From Catonia carolina (taxonomy: Eukaryota; Arthropoda; Insecta; Hemiptera; Achilidae): DNA of 64,000 nt. The stretch lies in assembly GCA_035578175.1 (NCBI GenBank), contig JAQMRL010000011.1, positions 2,863,501-2,927,500 of the forward strand, given 5' to 3'. The position numbers and the translations under genes were made by a program. The notes under the pieces were generated by a model that had not been told where the DNA came from, ran no database searches, and was given only the letters and a program-made list of their open reading frames with translations. The stretch's first letter is position 1. Every line of letters begins with the position of its first letter. Positions 53,797 to 64,000 of the stretch are shown here, piece by piece.

Positions 53797-56700
53797 AATA
53801 TTGGGCTGAGAATCTGTTTGCGTAAGATACTATTACAGGTTTAGAACATATTTCAGAATGTTTAAAAGTAATTTTGAAACTTATCAATTTTATTATTAAT
53901 GCGCATAAATTTTAGTTTTATTCAAAAATAAACTGTCTTCCAAATTTTTCATATTTTATTTTATTTTATTTTGTGTAAGTTTATAACCCAATGGCTACTC
54001 AAGTTATATATATTTAAATTATTTTATTATTACTATTTGTGAATGTGTAAAGCCGCTTTCAAAAAGCAGCTTTAATGTTTTTTTAAGATATTTTTTTGTA
54101 AAAAAAATATAAATATAAAAATATTAAATAAATAGATTTATGGATAATATTATTTAATGTAGGATTTATTATGATATTTGTTATTTTGTATGATTTTTTT
54201 TCTGTACTAGTTATTTAAGGCCCATATTATTATAACAATTATTATTATATTATGATTATACAATGAACAATGTGTAATTAATATATTAATATATATTATT
54301 ATATGTGAACAGAAAAAAAACGAGCAATATTTTATGCAATCAACTTTTTTAATAATGGAATTGTTAACGACCTATTTTTCGGCTTTATTATTAAAAATAT
54401 CTGTGTATATTGAAAGTGATTAAAATTAAATTTTTTTGAAACTTTTATAGAATTTTATGTAAAATCATTCATGTTTGTATATTTGTAAAAAGGAATTACA
54501 AATTTGTTTTATTATAATTACATTATTTGTAATTTTTATTCAAAAAAAATATTAAGTGGTGAATAGAACACCAGTTTTTTTATAAGAAACGTTGTGTCTT
54601 CCATTTAATAACATTTTTGTCTGTGTAATTCAACGAAATTCTAATTACGTAATAATTTTTTGTGTTTCATTTTTTAAATTTATGTCGTCTTGTAATATTA
54701 TATACAACTTTTTGAAGAAAATTATAAAAAACTTAAGATCTTTATCTTTAACCTGTTAATTCTTATACGCTGTGATTAATTACAATGTTGCCATGTATTG
54801 TCGTAAATGTGAGTGTCATAATTTTTTATTTTTCAAAATTTACGTACATAAACCAGTAAGTTTTAACTTTTTAAATTATCTTTACAATGTTGCAATAATT
54901 TTTTATAAATGTGATCTTAAAATTAAGTGATAAGAGTCTCAGCTAATTCGTTGTAACATGCCCAGAATTTTTAAATAAGATATTTTATTGCCATTTTCAG
55001 AAAGTGGGTAACAAAATTTATCGCTGATAATATTGGCATTTTTATGCTATCAGAAGATAAATTATCCCCAAAAAATGACCCTCTTTTGTATATTCCATTT
55101 ATCTTCGGAACTGATGTAAATGATCCTCTGCTCTACTTTTGACTTTATGAGTAATTGTGGTTACAGAAAATGTTTAGCTTGAGCCATACCGGCCGTGAGA
55201 ACCAATTCGCATTTAATTGAAATTGTTTTATTAGTATAAAATTTGTTAACTTAACTTTTGTATTCTGTGTTTATATTAAGCGTATTTTACAACCATAATG
55301 GCCATTTTTCACATCCCATCTTCTAAACGGCCTTATTCTTTCACATCTGGTCCTCCATCCCTATGACTCCCATCATCTCCTCTATCTCCCTATTCCACAT
55401 TCTCCGAGATCGTCCTCTATATCTTCGATTCGAGGGCTACTATTCCCAACCTCTCCTCCACCATATGCTCGCACCACAATAACTGTTTCACCAACACCCA
55501 GGCTGTTATTGGAATCCCGACTCCTACCAACTTTCTAATAATATCTAGTAGTAGTAGTTTCACATGATCCAATAATGTTACCTTACAGTACCGTCTCCAA
55601 AACTGCAAGCCGTCTCCCTTTCATCCTCTCACCCAACACCCATACCTACATTCATAAAACATCCGATTATCCTCTATCCAAATAATATCCAATATCTTCC
55701 ACATACAAATCCTATTTTCTGCCAATGACCTATAAATGTGTTGCTTTGTTAACCTCAACAAAATGTCATTTCGTAGTACCAGGTAACAACTTTTCCTCAT
55801 AATAAAATTCAAACATCTTCATCGTCTTTACCATCTGCAGGTTACCCTCAAATCCTTAAACTCTTATCACAGCCTCAACAGGCCCCAAGGTAATTCCGTA
55901 ATTCGACTTCTTTACCACCCACCACCATCCAGTTCATTTTTTTTACACAAAAAGTACCGAAGTATTACTGTATTAAAAGCAGACTTAAACATAAGTTGTT
56001 TGTTTAACATGGCTTCCTGGTGGCGCCTGGCTATTTGATATCAGCACCAGTCACACCAATTGCATTCTTTCAATTGTAGTAGCTCACAGGATCTGTTTAT
56101 ATAATTCCAAAGTTAAATGAAATGTAGTAGGCGTATAGTCTGAACAGTAACAACTTAGTCGGGTTGTGTTGTCTTGTTGACATAACTACAAAAACAAAAT
56201 TATTTCTTTATAAACAATTGAATTTGTAAATTTTATAGAAACAAAATTTTATTATGAATTTAACGGATTTTTAAAAAAAATTTTATTAATTAAACAGAAC
56301 ATTCCTGTATACTTTTACACCAAAAAATGAAAATGATAAATTTTGTTAGCGTTTTGCATTATACAAGTTATTTTAGCCATTCACAATGTGCATAGAATTT
56401 TTAATCGTTTATATAAATTTATTTTTAATTTATTTAAAAGCGTTACAAATAGTATAAAAGAAACTAGGAATGCTGTTAAATAATTATATAATATTTTTCA
56501 TTTTTTAACATTACAAGTGTAATTATAATAAAAAATGTATGTTATTAATAATATTCTTTACAGAATTTTATATGTATTAAAAAAATTTAAACAGATTTGT
56601 TTAAAAAAGGCATTGAAAATTCCAAACTCTCATACGCTCTCTGTTGTTGTTTTTTTAATTAATTTTTGCCGTTGAACTGTGTTTATTAAATCCCAGTTAA

Positions 56701-56962
56701 TTGAATCTGCGTTTCATTTGAAGGCCTGTAATTATGGAGTATTTCTTAAGAATAATCAAATTAGTGTGAAAAAGATTTTTAATACTCTATCAACGTTTTT
56801 GTTACGTAAGGTACTTTTCAAATTGGTTTTTGAAACTAGCATTACAGTAGAATATTTTACTATATAAGTATTGGTAATAATAAATTTATATATTTATCTG
56901 ATCACAAGAAAAAATAGTGCATGTTGTTTCTTGTGTTAGGTGGTTCTTTTTCAATATGTATA
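53797..56962. other. AT-rich DNA with a C-rich patch
   Basis: 55310-55920 is distinctly C-rich on the + strand. Its minus strand holds two 63-codon frames (55812-55621, 55608-55417) reminiscent of decayed retroelement coding sequence, with no motif firm enough to name. The rest is featureless. Confidence 0.4.
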
Positions 56963-58531
56963 TAGTAGAACACTGATTATCGGAATTAACCTAAACACCC
57001 TTGGATTTGGATAATTGGTCAAATCAATGAATGCTAATATTTTTTCACTTACCTGGGCCAATGATACGTGGCAAAACCTTGCATGTTTGGTTCCCCTGAA
57101 AAGGGCCGTTTAATTGGTTGTGGGTCCTGAGAAGGACTGTTTGGGTTTTTTGGTGGCCCTGAAAAGGGCTGTTGTTGGTGGTCGGAAGCGGCCAGCCAGC
57201 GTGTAGAGAGTGGAGCCTGAAGAATGACGTCTCGGCTACCAGGTTCAGACTTAGCTCTTCCTCAGTGGCAGTTGGGTCATCTCCACCGCAGCGTGACAGT
57301 GGTGGCCTCCAGAGCCCTGCAGTGTCGGGTTGGTGTAGGCCATCGATCAATAGTGCGGCTGAGGCGGTTCTCTCCGGTCACGCGCACAACTCTATCTTCA
57401 CCATGGTACCATCTGGCACGCACGGGCTTCCTTCGGCAGCCGGGTAGGCAAAGGCTGCCCAGGGATAGTGCATCTGGTCTCTTCTTATTTCTTACTAGCT
57501 CTCTTCTTTCCAGTTCGGGAGCTGGATGGTGAGTGCGACTCATGGTTCATTGCGGCTGCTTAAATCCCCCTTTGGCAAGTCCACTTCATGGTGGATGGGA
57601 GGCGCTGCTAGCAGCATGTCGTTAGCACTCCCTACTGCAGGCAGGTTCTGGGACCATCTGTAGGCGCTGATAATGGTGGGGCAGTCGGCGACAATTTTAT
57701 GTCCAACTTTTGTAGTATAAGTATATCTGACGTTACACATTGAAAAGCACAAAAATTCAAAAGTAAAATTAATTGAATGTAAGTTTTATTACTACTACTA
57801 CTGTGTCAACAGAATTATTATTTAATATTGTACATATAGCCTAACGTAATAAAAAAAACCATTATGACAAATTGATCAGGTTTAAAAAATAAATTAAAAT
57901 CAGGCTTAACCTTGTAGTACAATATTATAATAACTTTGACTTTACAGTCAATAGTGGTAACATAACTACATTATTATAACCAGCGTACAAGAAGTGTTCT
58001 GCAGAGTCAACATTGGGTGATGTCCGATATCATACTACATGACAAATGAATAACATTAAGTTGTTAAACGGTGTTATTTGGACTTATGTACTCTCTGATT
58101 TCATGATAAAAATCGTTTTAGGTTTGGAATACTCATGGTTTGCCTATCCATAAATAGATTCCCATTCAACACGCCAGGACGGCAGAATACTTATCGTAGT
58201 AAACCTATACATACTTGTAAAAAAAATGTATTTCTGAAAATTCTAATAAGACCCTTTTTTTAATGCTGACTTTCATTTATACATGGCAAGATCAGATTAT
58301 ATGCAGAAGATTGCGAAAAATGTGTAATAATATATATTTAGCAATTCAGTTGTCTTAACAGGAGACCCCACTTAAATATAAAAAGTGGCAAACCAGCATT
58401 TGATATTTTTTAATACTGTACTTATATTTTTTAATAAATATTAATAGCTTATATTGTTTACTGAGAAATGAAAACTAAAAACTCAGAAAAATTTAATTTT
58501 CCCAAAAGCGATTCAGATTGGTGTTCTACTG
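56963..58531. mobile_element. TA-flanked element enclosing a GC-rich island
   Basis: The left end TAGTAGAACACTGATTATC after TA at 56961-56962 pairs with the right end, whose complement reads CAGTAGAACACCAATCTGAA, followed by TA at 58532-58533. The body is AT-rich apart from 57045-57760. The island may be a nested insertion. Confidence 0.6.
57045..57760 (-). other. GC-rich island with three serial histone-type 3' stem-loops
   Basis: Base composition jumps from AT-rich to GC-rich. On the minus strand three stem-loops of the histone mRNA kind follow one another. The first (57155-57170) reads AGCCCTTTTCAGGGCC with ACCAAA after it. The second (57123-57138) reads AGTCCTTCTCAGGACC. The third (57091-57107) is imperfect, GGCCCTTTTCAGGGG. 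The sequence after the last one (ACCAAACATGCAAGGTTTT) closely matches that after the stem-loop at 14718-14733. Upstream minus-strand frames do not resemble any core or linker histone. Confidence 0.6.
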
Positions 58532-59299
58532 TATAATCTTTTCTTTAAAAACCTAATACAATGAAACAGAGCTAGGTGATGAAAATGAAGTTTTTATATC
58601 TTTATAAACAATATTTCAATATTTAAACCTTTATTTCTAACTGTTATATTTTCTAAATCAATAGTTATTTTAATGTAGTTGTCTTCCAAGTTTTTTTGTC
58701 AGTTTATTCTGTAATATAAAGAAAAATAATTCAATATTTAAACGTGTTGTAATATCTGTTTTTTATCCAATTTAATTATATTTGTTATATTCTTAGATGT
58801 ATTAATAAATTTTTGTGATATATCTTTTTCCAAATGTAATAAGTATTCCATTTGATAATCAAAAAGTTTTGTTAAAATAATAATCGAGCTGCCTTATTTT
58901 GTTTGTGTGTAAGATATTACTGTGTTAATTAAAGAATAATTGGAATATAATGTACTGTTCTCCTCGTAAGGTAGCGAGGGTATTGATCAGTTATTTATTG
59001 TTCCTATTCTTTATTTTTTTAAATGGACTATTAATTGCGTTTTCAATCTTGTTTCCATTTTGTTTACTGAAATCTTTTTATTGTTATACATGTGATCATT
59101 TTTATACATAAAGATAATTCAAGCAATAATTATAGCATACATTTTATGTAAGTACAAGGTTCATTCAGAAAAGAAGTATCATTTCGTAATCAAGAAAGTG
59201 TAAATAAATTTTTTTAGTTTTTTTATTTCTGAAAAAAATTGACTAATCTGTAACTACTATATTACAATGAAAGTTGAGGCGTACATCTGCTTCATATTA

Positions 59300-60038
59300 C
59301 AGTGGAGTCCCGGTTATCCGACACATACGGAACCGGAGGTTAGTCGGTAGAAATCGGAAAGAAACAAAATCATTATTGTATTTTAAAAACTAGTTTAATT
59401 AAACAAATGATGGAATTTTAGACAAATTACAATACATACTTTTATGTTGTAAAGAAAAATTAATTTTTGAAAATATCCTGAATAGCCGTTTGTCTGCCTG
59501 AAGTTGTCCTTTTCTTCGCGGAAATAAAATTCCAGCGTTGTAACATTATTATGTCAGATGGAGTGGATTCTGGTTGCCGTTCAATGTATGCTAAAGCTGA
59601 CTGAAAAATCGTCACTGCATTAGAATGGCTTAAGACTGTCTCTTCGCCATTTAATTGATTTTCATTATCACATTCTTCAGCCTCTTCAATGTCGGGACCA
59701 TTTACCATTGTAATTATGTTATCATCAGTCAACTCATATTGTTCGTCGTTTTCCATCCATTCTTGAATATCGTTATTGTCAGCGTTTTCACAACCGGGAA
59801 TCTTTTGAATTAGGTCAATTAGATTGTTTTGTTGGTTCGTGTTTTCTTCGTCAACTGATAGTAAAATTTTCCATGATATCAGCAACGTATCAGGAGAAAT
59901 ATTGTTCAGCAGTCAGCGATCCACATCATCTTTTATATTGATTTTCCGCAACGCTTCAGTGCAATTATTTCCTTCGTCTAACTGACTGACGGTCAGACAT
60001 GTTGGATAATCCGGATGTCAGATAACCGGGACTCATTC
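59300..60038 (-). mobile_element. Truncated Tigger-like element, different family
   Basis: The left end begins CAGTGGAGTCCCGGTTATCC after TA. The right end is an imperfect inverted copy (GTCAGATAACCGGGACTC, last bases mutated). It carries only the end of a transposase, so it is an internally deleted derivative. Its ends differ from those of the complete element 220 bp away. Confidence 0.85.
59460..59885 (-). pseudogene. C-terminal remnant of a Tigger-like transposase
   Basis: A 141-residue frame ending ALAYIERQPESTPSDIIMLQ, then KKRTTSGRQ and IQDIFKN. This matches the usual acidic linker and C-terminal tail of Tigger/jerky-type transposases. The DNA-binding and catalytic domains are missing. 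Confidence 0.85.
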
Positions 60039-60257
60039 AGGGTTCAATATTCACCCTTCAGTTACAGTTTATCAACCTAGCTTATAGTTGGATGTTAGTT
60101 AAAATTTTTTTCAAGTGAAAGAAATCCAAGTTTCATCACCTTTGACAGCCCTTTAAAAAAAACATTTTCTTTCTTATAACACTGCAAATACTCAAGAGAT
60201 ACTTGTGTCTAATTTTTTGTAATGCAAATTCCCCGTTATAATTTTACATAATAAATA

Positions 60258-62570
60258 CAGTCGAAATCGCTTAACGCGAAATCGTTGGGGCCGGAAAATA
60301 ATTTCGTGTTAAACGAATTTCGTGTTAAAAGAATACAAAAAAAAATTAATGGTTCGGACTATGTTAATAAAATCATGTTAGCAATTGGAACTGAACTGCT
60401 TTATTATCTATACAATAGGTCTAATAATACATTTTTACCACTATTCCATAAAAGAAAACAAATGTAATACAGAAACAAATAATTTAGGTACACAGACCTA
60501 CCTAGTCTTTTATGAAAAAGTCCGTGATTTTTTTTTGTACACGATTCTTTAAAATTATATTTTCTATGAAATGTTCCAAACCGTCTATACTCTGCAATAA
60601 CTCTACACCGTCTGAATTGGCTTGAAAGAAGCGCCGTACATTTTACAACGCGGATAACGTTTCCGCAGCACTTGGAACTCCCAAATCATTGTCTGTTGCG
60701 GTGTTTTCCCCATCATCTTCCTCACTGTTTTCTCCTGTTTCACTAGCTTTCAGGACGCTATCTACGATATCAGTGTCTGTGAAAACTGGTGTTGTCGTAA
60801 GATCGTCGTCAACGTTGATGTATTCACTTAACTGCAATGAAACGTGATTAGCCTCTGTAAAACGATTAAATAAATCCTCAAAAGTCGGTTCCGCTTCCAC
60901 TTCTTCTTCTTCACCAACAAAATCGACAGTTTTTAAACAAAATCTTGCCTTACGAAAACAATTTTGTATCGTTGTAGGAGTCACAAGATCCCATGCAGAA
61001 CGTACAATATTACATGCGTCCAGAATGTTAACGCTAAAATTTGTTTTTCCATCAATCGCCGTCAAGTACTTTCGAAGAAGTATTTTTCTGTAGTGATGCT
61101 TCAGATTTTGGATGACTCCTTGATCACAAGGTTGTAAAACACTCGTTGTGTTGGGAGGTAGAAATATCAATTTAATATTTTTTAGTCTAACGTTAGTCGA
61201 GTGAGCAGTACAATTATCAATAATTAACGCTATTGACTTTTTTTGACGAGAAAAATGTTTGTCGAGAGTCAGCAGCCAGTCCGAAAAAATTTCGGAAGTC
61301 ATCCAAGATCGAGAATTCGCTGTATAAGTAACTGGTAATTGTTTCACGTTTTTGAAGCAACGTGGTTTCAGACTTTTTCCAATAACTAACAGAGGCAGTT
61401 TAATGGAACCATCTACGTTGCAGGCGACAAGTACTGTGATTCTTTCTTTAGATTTTTTCCCACCGGTACACTTATCTCCCTTAAATGTTAGTGTTTTGTC
61501 CGGTAAACAACGATAAAATAAGCCGGCTTCGTCAGCGTTGAAAATACACTCAGGAAGGTAGTCCTTTAATAAAGCAGGTAATGTTGAACTGAGCCATTCC
61601 GATGTCATTCCTGGTGTTACAGATGACGATTCACCGCATATGTTTTTGAAAATCATACCATTTCTTTTTTTAAATCGTTCGAGCCAGCCAGGATTTGCAG
61701 AGAACTTTAAACCTAACTTTTCAGCAAATACATTCGCCTTTTCCATCAAAAGTGGTCCAGAAATCGGAGCTGTTTGTGACCTAGCCTGCTTACACCATGC
61801 CACAACTGCAGTTTCCAAGTTCTCGTTATTAGCTGTCCTTAACCGTTTGCGATCGGGATCAAATTTACTAGTTTCATAATTTTGTTTTATTTTTTCCTTA
61901 TTTTTTAAAATTGTAGAGAGAGTAGAATTTGGTACATTGAACTGTTTACAAATTTCACTTTTTGTTTTCTTATCTTCTTCAACAGCATCGAGAAGCGCCA
62001 TTTTGGTTTTGATGGATAACGCCGTTTGTTTACGCTTTCTTTCCATAATTACTGACCGGTGCTCTGCACTGAACTTACACACAATTGCACTTTAAAATAA
62101 AACCTACACTCAAAACTACTGTTCAGTTTAAAATAACCTGCTTTTGTTTTGCATAACTTAGGAACAACAGATCGGTACAACACTACTGTTTCGGACACGC
62201 ACTGAACGCTAACTGCACTGTATTGAATTTAGCTTAACATCGAAAACGGTAGGGTTTGGAATGTGGGCGTGGTAACTTGTAGGGCAGGGTTTTGCTTTGT
62301 TATCGCTCTGTACTAGTGGACTCCACAATGGAATCTTCATTTCCAGCGATAAATTCATTACATAATTCCCAGAAATATTTTCTCAAAATCTATTTCCTGT
62401 TTTTAACTCTTGATATTTTTTCGTGCTAACCGATATTTCAGTATAGAGTTGTTCGTGTTATCAGAATAAAAACGTATAAAAAATACATTACGCTTAGTAG
62501 GGACCAGAAAAACATTTCGCGTTAACCGAATTTTCGTGTTAACCGTTTTCGCGTTAAGGGATTTCAACTG
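60258..62570 (-). mobile_element. Complete pogo/Tigger-like DNA transposon
   Basis: A 2313-bp element flanked by TA on both sides (60256-60257 and 62571-62572). The terminal inverted repeats begin CAGTCGAAATCGCTTAACGC on the left and CAGTTGAAATCCCTTAACGC on the complement of the right end. Subterminal copies of the motif TTTCGYGTTAA occur at both ends. It carries one uninterrupted transposase frame. Intact ends, TA target duplication and an intact frame suggest a young copy. Confidence 0.93.
60643..62082 (-). CDS. Tigger/pogo-class transposase (CENP-B-like), intact
   Basis: 479-residue DNA transposase. In order: an N-terminal psq/CENP-B-type helix-turn-helix (about 19-70, with KSEICKQFNVPNSTLSTILK), a Tc5/CENP-B second DNA-binding domain (about 82-145, ending NPGWLERFKKRNGM), and a DDE_1 catalytic domain with D184 (in FNADEAGLF), D289 (in LIIDNCTAH) and D320 (in LQPCDQGVI). 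The last two aspartates are 30 residues apart, as in Tigger/pogo. The tail (390-470) is acidic. An in-frame Met at residue 13 (MERKRKQTALS) is the more usual start for the family and may be the real one. No stop or frameshift was seen. A domesticated gene is possible but unlikely because the inverted repeats are intact. Confidence 0.95.
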   Translation of the reverse strand: MCKFSAEHRSVIMERKRKQTALSIKTKMALLDAVEEDKKTKSEICKQFNVPNSTLSTILKNKEKIKQNYETSKFDPDRKRLRTANNENLETAVVAWCKQARSQTAPISGPLLMEKANVFAEKLGLKFSANPGWLERFKKRNGMIFKNICGESSSVTPGMTSEWLSSTLPALLKDYLPECIFNADEAGLFYRCLPDKTLTFKGDKCTGGKKSKERITVLVACNVDGSIKLPLLVIGKSLKPRCFKNVKQLPVTYTANSRSWMTSEIFSDWLLTLDKHFSRQKKSIALIIDNCTAHSTNVRLKNIKLIFLPPNTTSVLQPCDQGVIQNLKHHYRKILLRKYLTAIDGKTNFSVNILDACNIVRSAWDLVTPTTIQNCFRKARFCLKTVDFVGEEEEVEAEPTFEDLFNRFTEANHVSLQLSEYINVDDDLTTTPVFTDTDIVDSVLKASETGENSEEDDGENTATDNDLGVPSAAETLSAL

Positions 62571-64000
62571 TATTATAAAATGTTTTTGAAATTCATTGAC
62601 CAATCAGAAATCTTGAATCACATATTGGAATGAACTTTTCATTGAAGCAATACACCAATACTCTGGTGACTGAGGGTAGGAGACTATTTCACTCCTTGTC
62701 ATAAATATTTTTCTTTCCGTCATTAACCCTTTCATTGGTATCTACAAGATATCTCGCAAAATTCAGTTTAAACTTCAGCATGTTATTGATCGATAACTGT
62801 TGCATTGAACTTTGTAATTTGGTATATAAATAAATTTCATCAGAACACAATAGAGAATTGTATTCTCAAGTTTTCCGTTTTTACGTCCATTCTATTATCA
62901 TAAGAAGTTTAAAAACACAAGGAGCATCTTTTGCTCAGCTATTCAGTTAATTGTGCATGCGTTGTCATTTGTATTCGAAAGGTACTTACCTTCTGTATGA
63001 ATTTAGTAATTAAAGATATTCAGGCAATTATTACTTATTCATGAACATTGATTAAATATTTTATATTTTAATGTGAAACACCACTTTAAAATTATTTTTG
63101 TTTGTTTCTCACATAATGTTTGTTTTCATTGACTTTTACAACTATCAGTAACTATTTTTTGAATTATCTTATTATGTAACTAATTTAAATCTAATTATAT
63201 TGTATTAATTTTAATAATTTCTTATGTTTCATGTATGTTATGAATGTGAAATTAATTGCTGTAAAATTTAATTACTTTCTTTTCTTTCATTGATTAATAT
63301 TGTAATTCAGAGACTGTTTGTACACTATACAATAACACATTTATCGATAAAAAAACATGTTTATTTAATTTATAAAAACATAAATTTAATATACAAATGT
63401 AACTCGTGTAGTTTGTATCTTTACTATTTAATCATTAAAATTATCTGTCCCAAGTCTTTCAAGTAATTTTTTTTATAAAATTTTTAAGTTCTTGTGTATC
63501 TTTAGATATTCTTTCTTATTTCAAGTCATTTAGTTACTTTGTTTGTTACAAAAATTACAATGATGCCTTTTAATCAAAGTTTGTTTGATAACCAGAAATG
63601 CGGCTTTCTGTTTCTGAAAACCTGTTGAATGTTGTAAAAGAATCTTAGAATTGTCACATGTATATAATAATGATTTATTAAATGTTATATCATAATAGTA
63701 GATTTAAACTATTAAACAACCTTAATTTATCCATATTAGAAAATTATGTACTTTTCATTTATACATAGATCGGTATACGTATATTATCAGTATTGTAAAC
63801 TGTTATTTGCTTATTGAAAATAAATATTTGTTAAACACAGGCCTATTTGAATTAAATATTTCTTTCGATATGAATTTCTATAAATATTTTAACAAATTTT
63901 GTAATATTAATTATTGTTATGACATGTAAAATTATTTATTATTTTTTTATGTAACTATTGGAACATGAAATTGTAAAGTCTGTGTAATGCATAATATGAA
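62571..64000. other. No gene or repeat recognised
   Basis: Very AT-rich, no frame above 70 codons, no recognised element. Confidence 0.5.

Noticed and set aside
57172..57532. Overlapping 91- and 102-codon + strand frames
   Set aside because: Open frames are common in GC-rich DNA; no homology recognised.

Overview
The window is AT-rich (roughly two thirds A+T by eye) animal nuclear DNA, almost certainly from an insect with a large, repeat-filled genome. The one cellular gene I can establish is on the + strand. It encodes an insect orphan nuclear receptor of the NR5B/Hr39 type (FTZ-F1 related). I followed fifteen coding exons from an ATG at 22364 to a TGA at 48299, with every splice phase consistent, giving a predicted 759-residue protein. 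It has a low-complexity N-terminal half, a two-zinc-finger DNA-binding domain (residues 401-466), an Ftz-F1 box, a hinge, and a ligand-binding domain ending in an AF-2 helix. A 3' UTR intron follows the stop directly, and the last exon starts at 50159. The promoter and first untranslated exon or exons were not located; they probably lie in 1-22281 or beyond.

Layout. 1-22281 is upstream or 5' intronic DNA packed with dispersed repeats: a ~390-bp repeat (Rep-A here), tRNA-headed SINEs, MITEs of several types, non-LTR retrotransposon 3' remnants, and a GC-rich island (14660-15235) with a histone-type 3' stem-loop on the minus strand. 22282-50340 is the Hr39 gene. Its introns hold Rep-A copies, Penelope-like GIY-YIG remnants, jockey-like and other reverse-transcriptase remnants, mariner remnants, a fresh SINE with a perfect target duplication, and several TA-flanked MITEs close to splice donors. 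50340-56960 is mostly plain AT-rich DNA with scattered SINE heads. 56963-58531 is a TA-flanked element carrying a second GC-rich island with three serial histone-type stem-loops. 59300-62570 holds two pogo/Tigger-class DNA transposons: a remnant with only the transposase C-terminus, and a complete element with intact inverted repeats and an intact 479-residue DDD transposase.

No bacterial operon, CRISPR array, rRNA or convincing functional tRNA gene is present. The most unusual signals are: the two histone-style 3'-end islands with no recognisable histone coding sequence; an apparently intact Tigger-like transposon; a MITE whose empty site can be read elsewhere in the window; a GC-AG intron that the reading frame requires in Hr39; and a 348-bp MITE made largely of CTAG palindromes. 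Coordinates and splice phases come from reading the sequence. Family names come from motif recognition without database searches.
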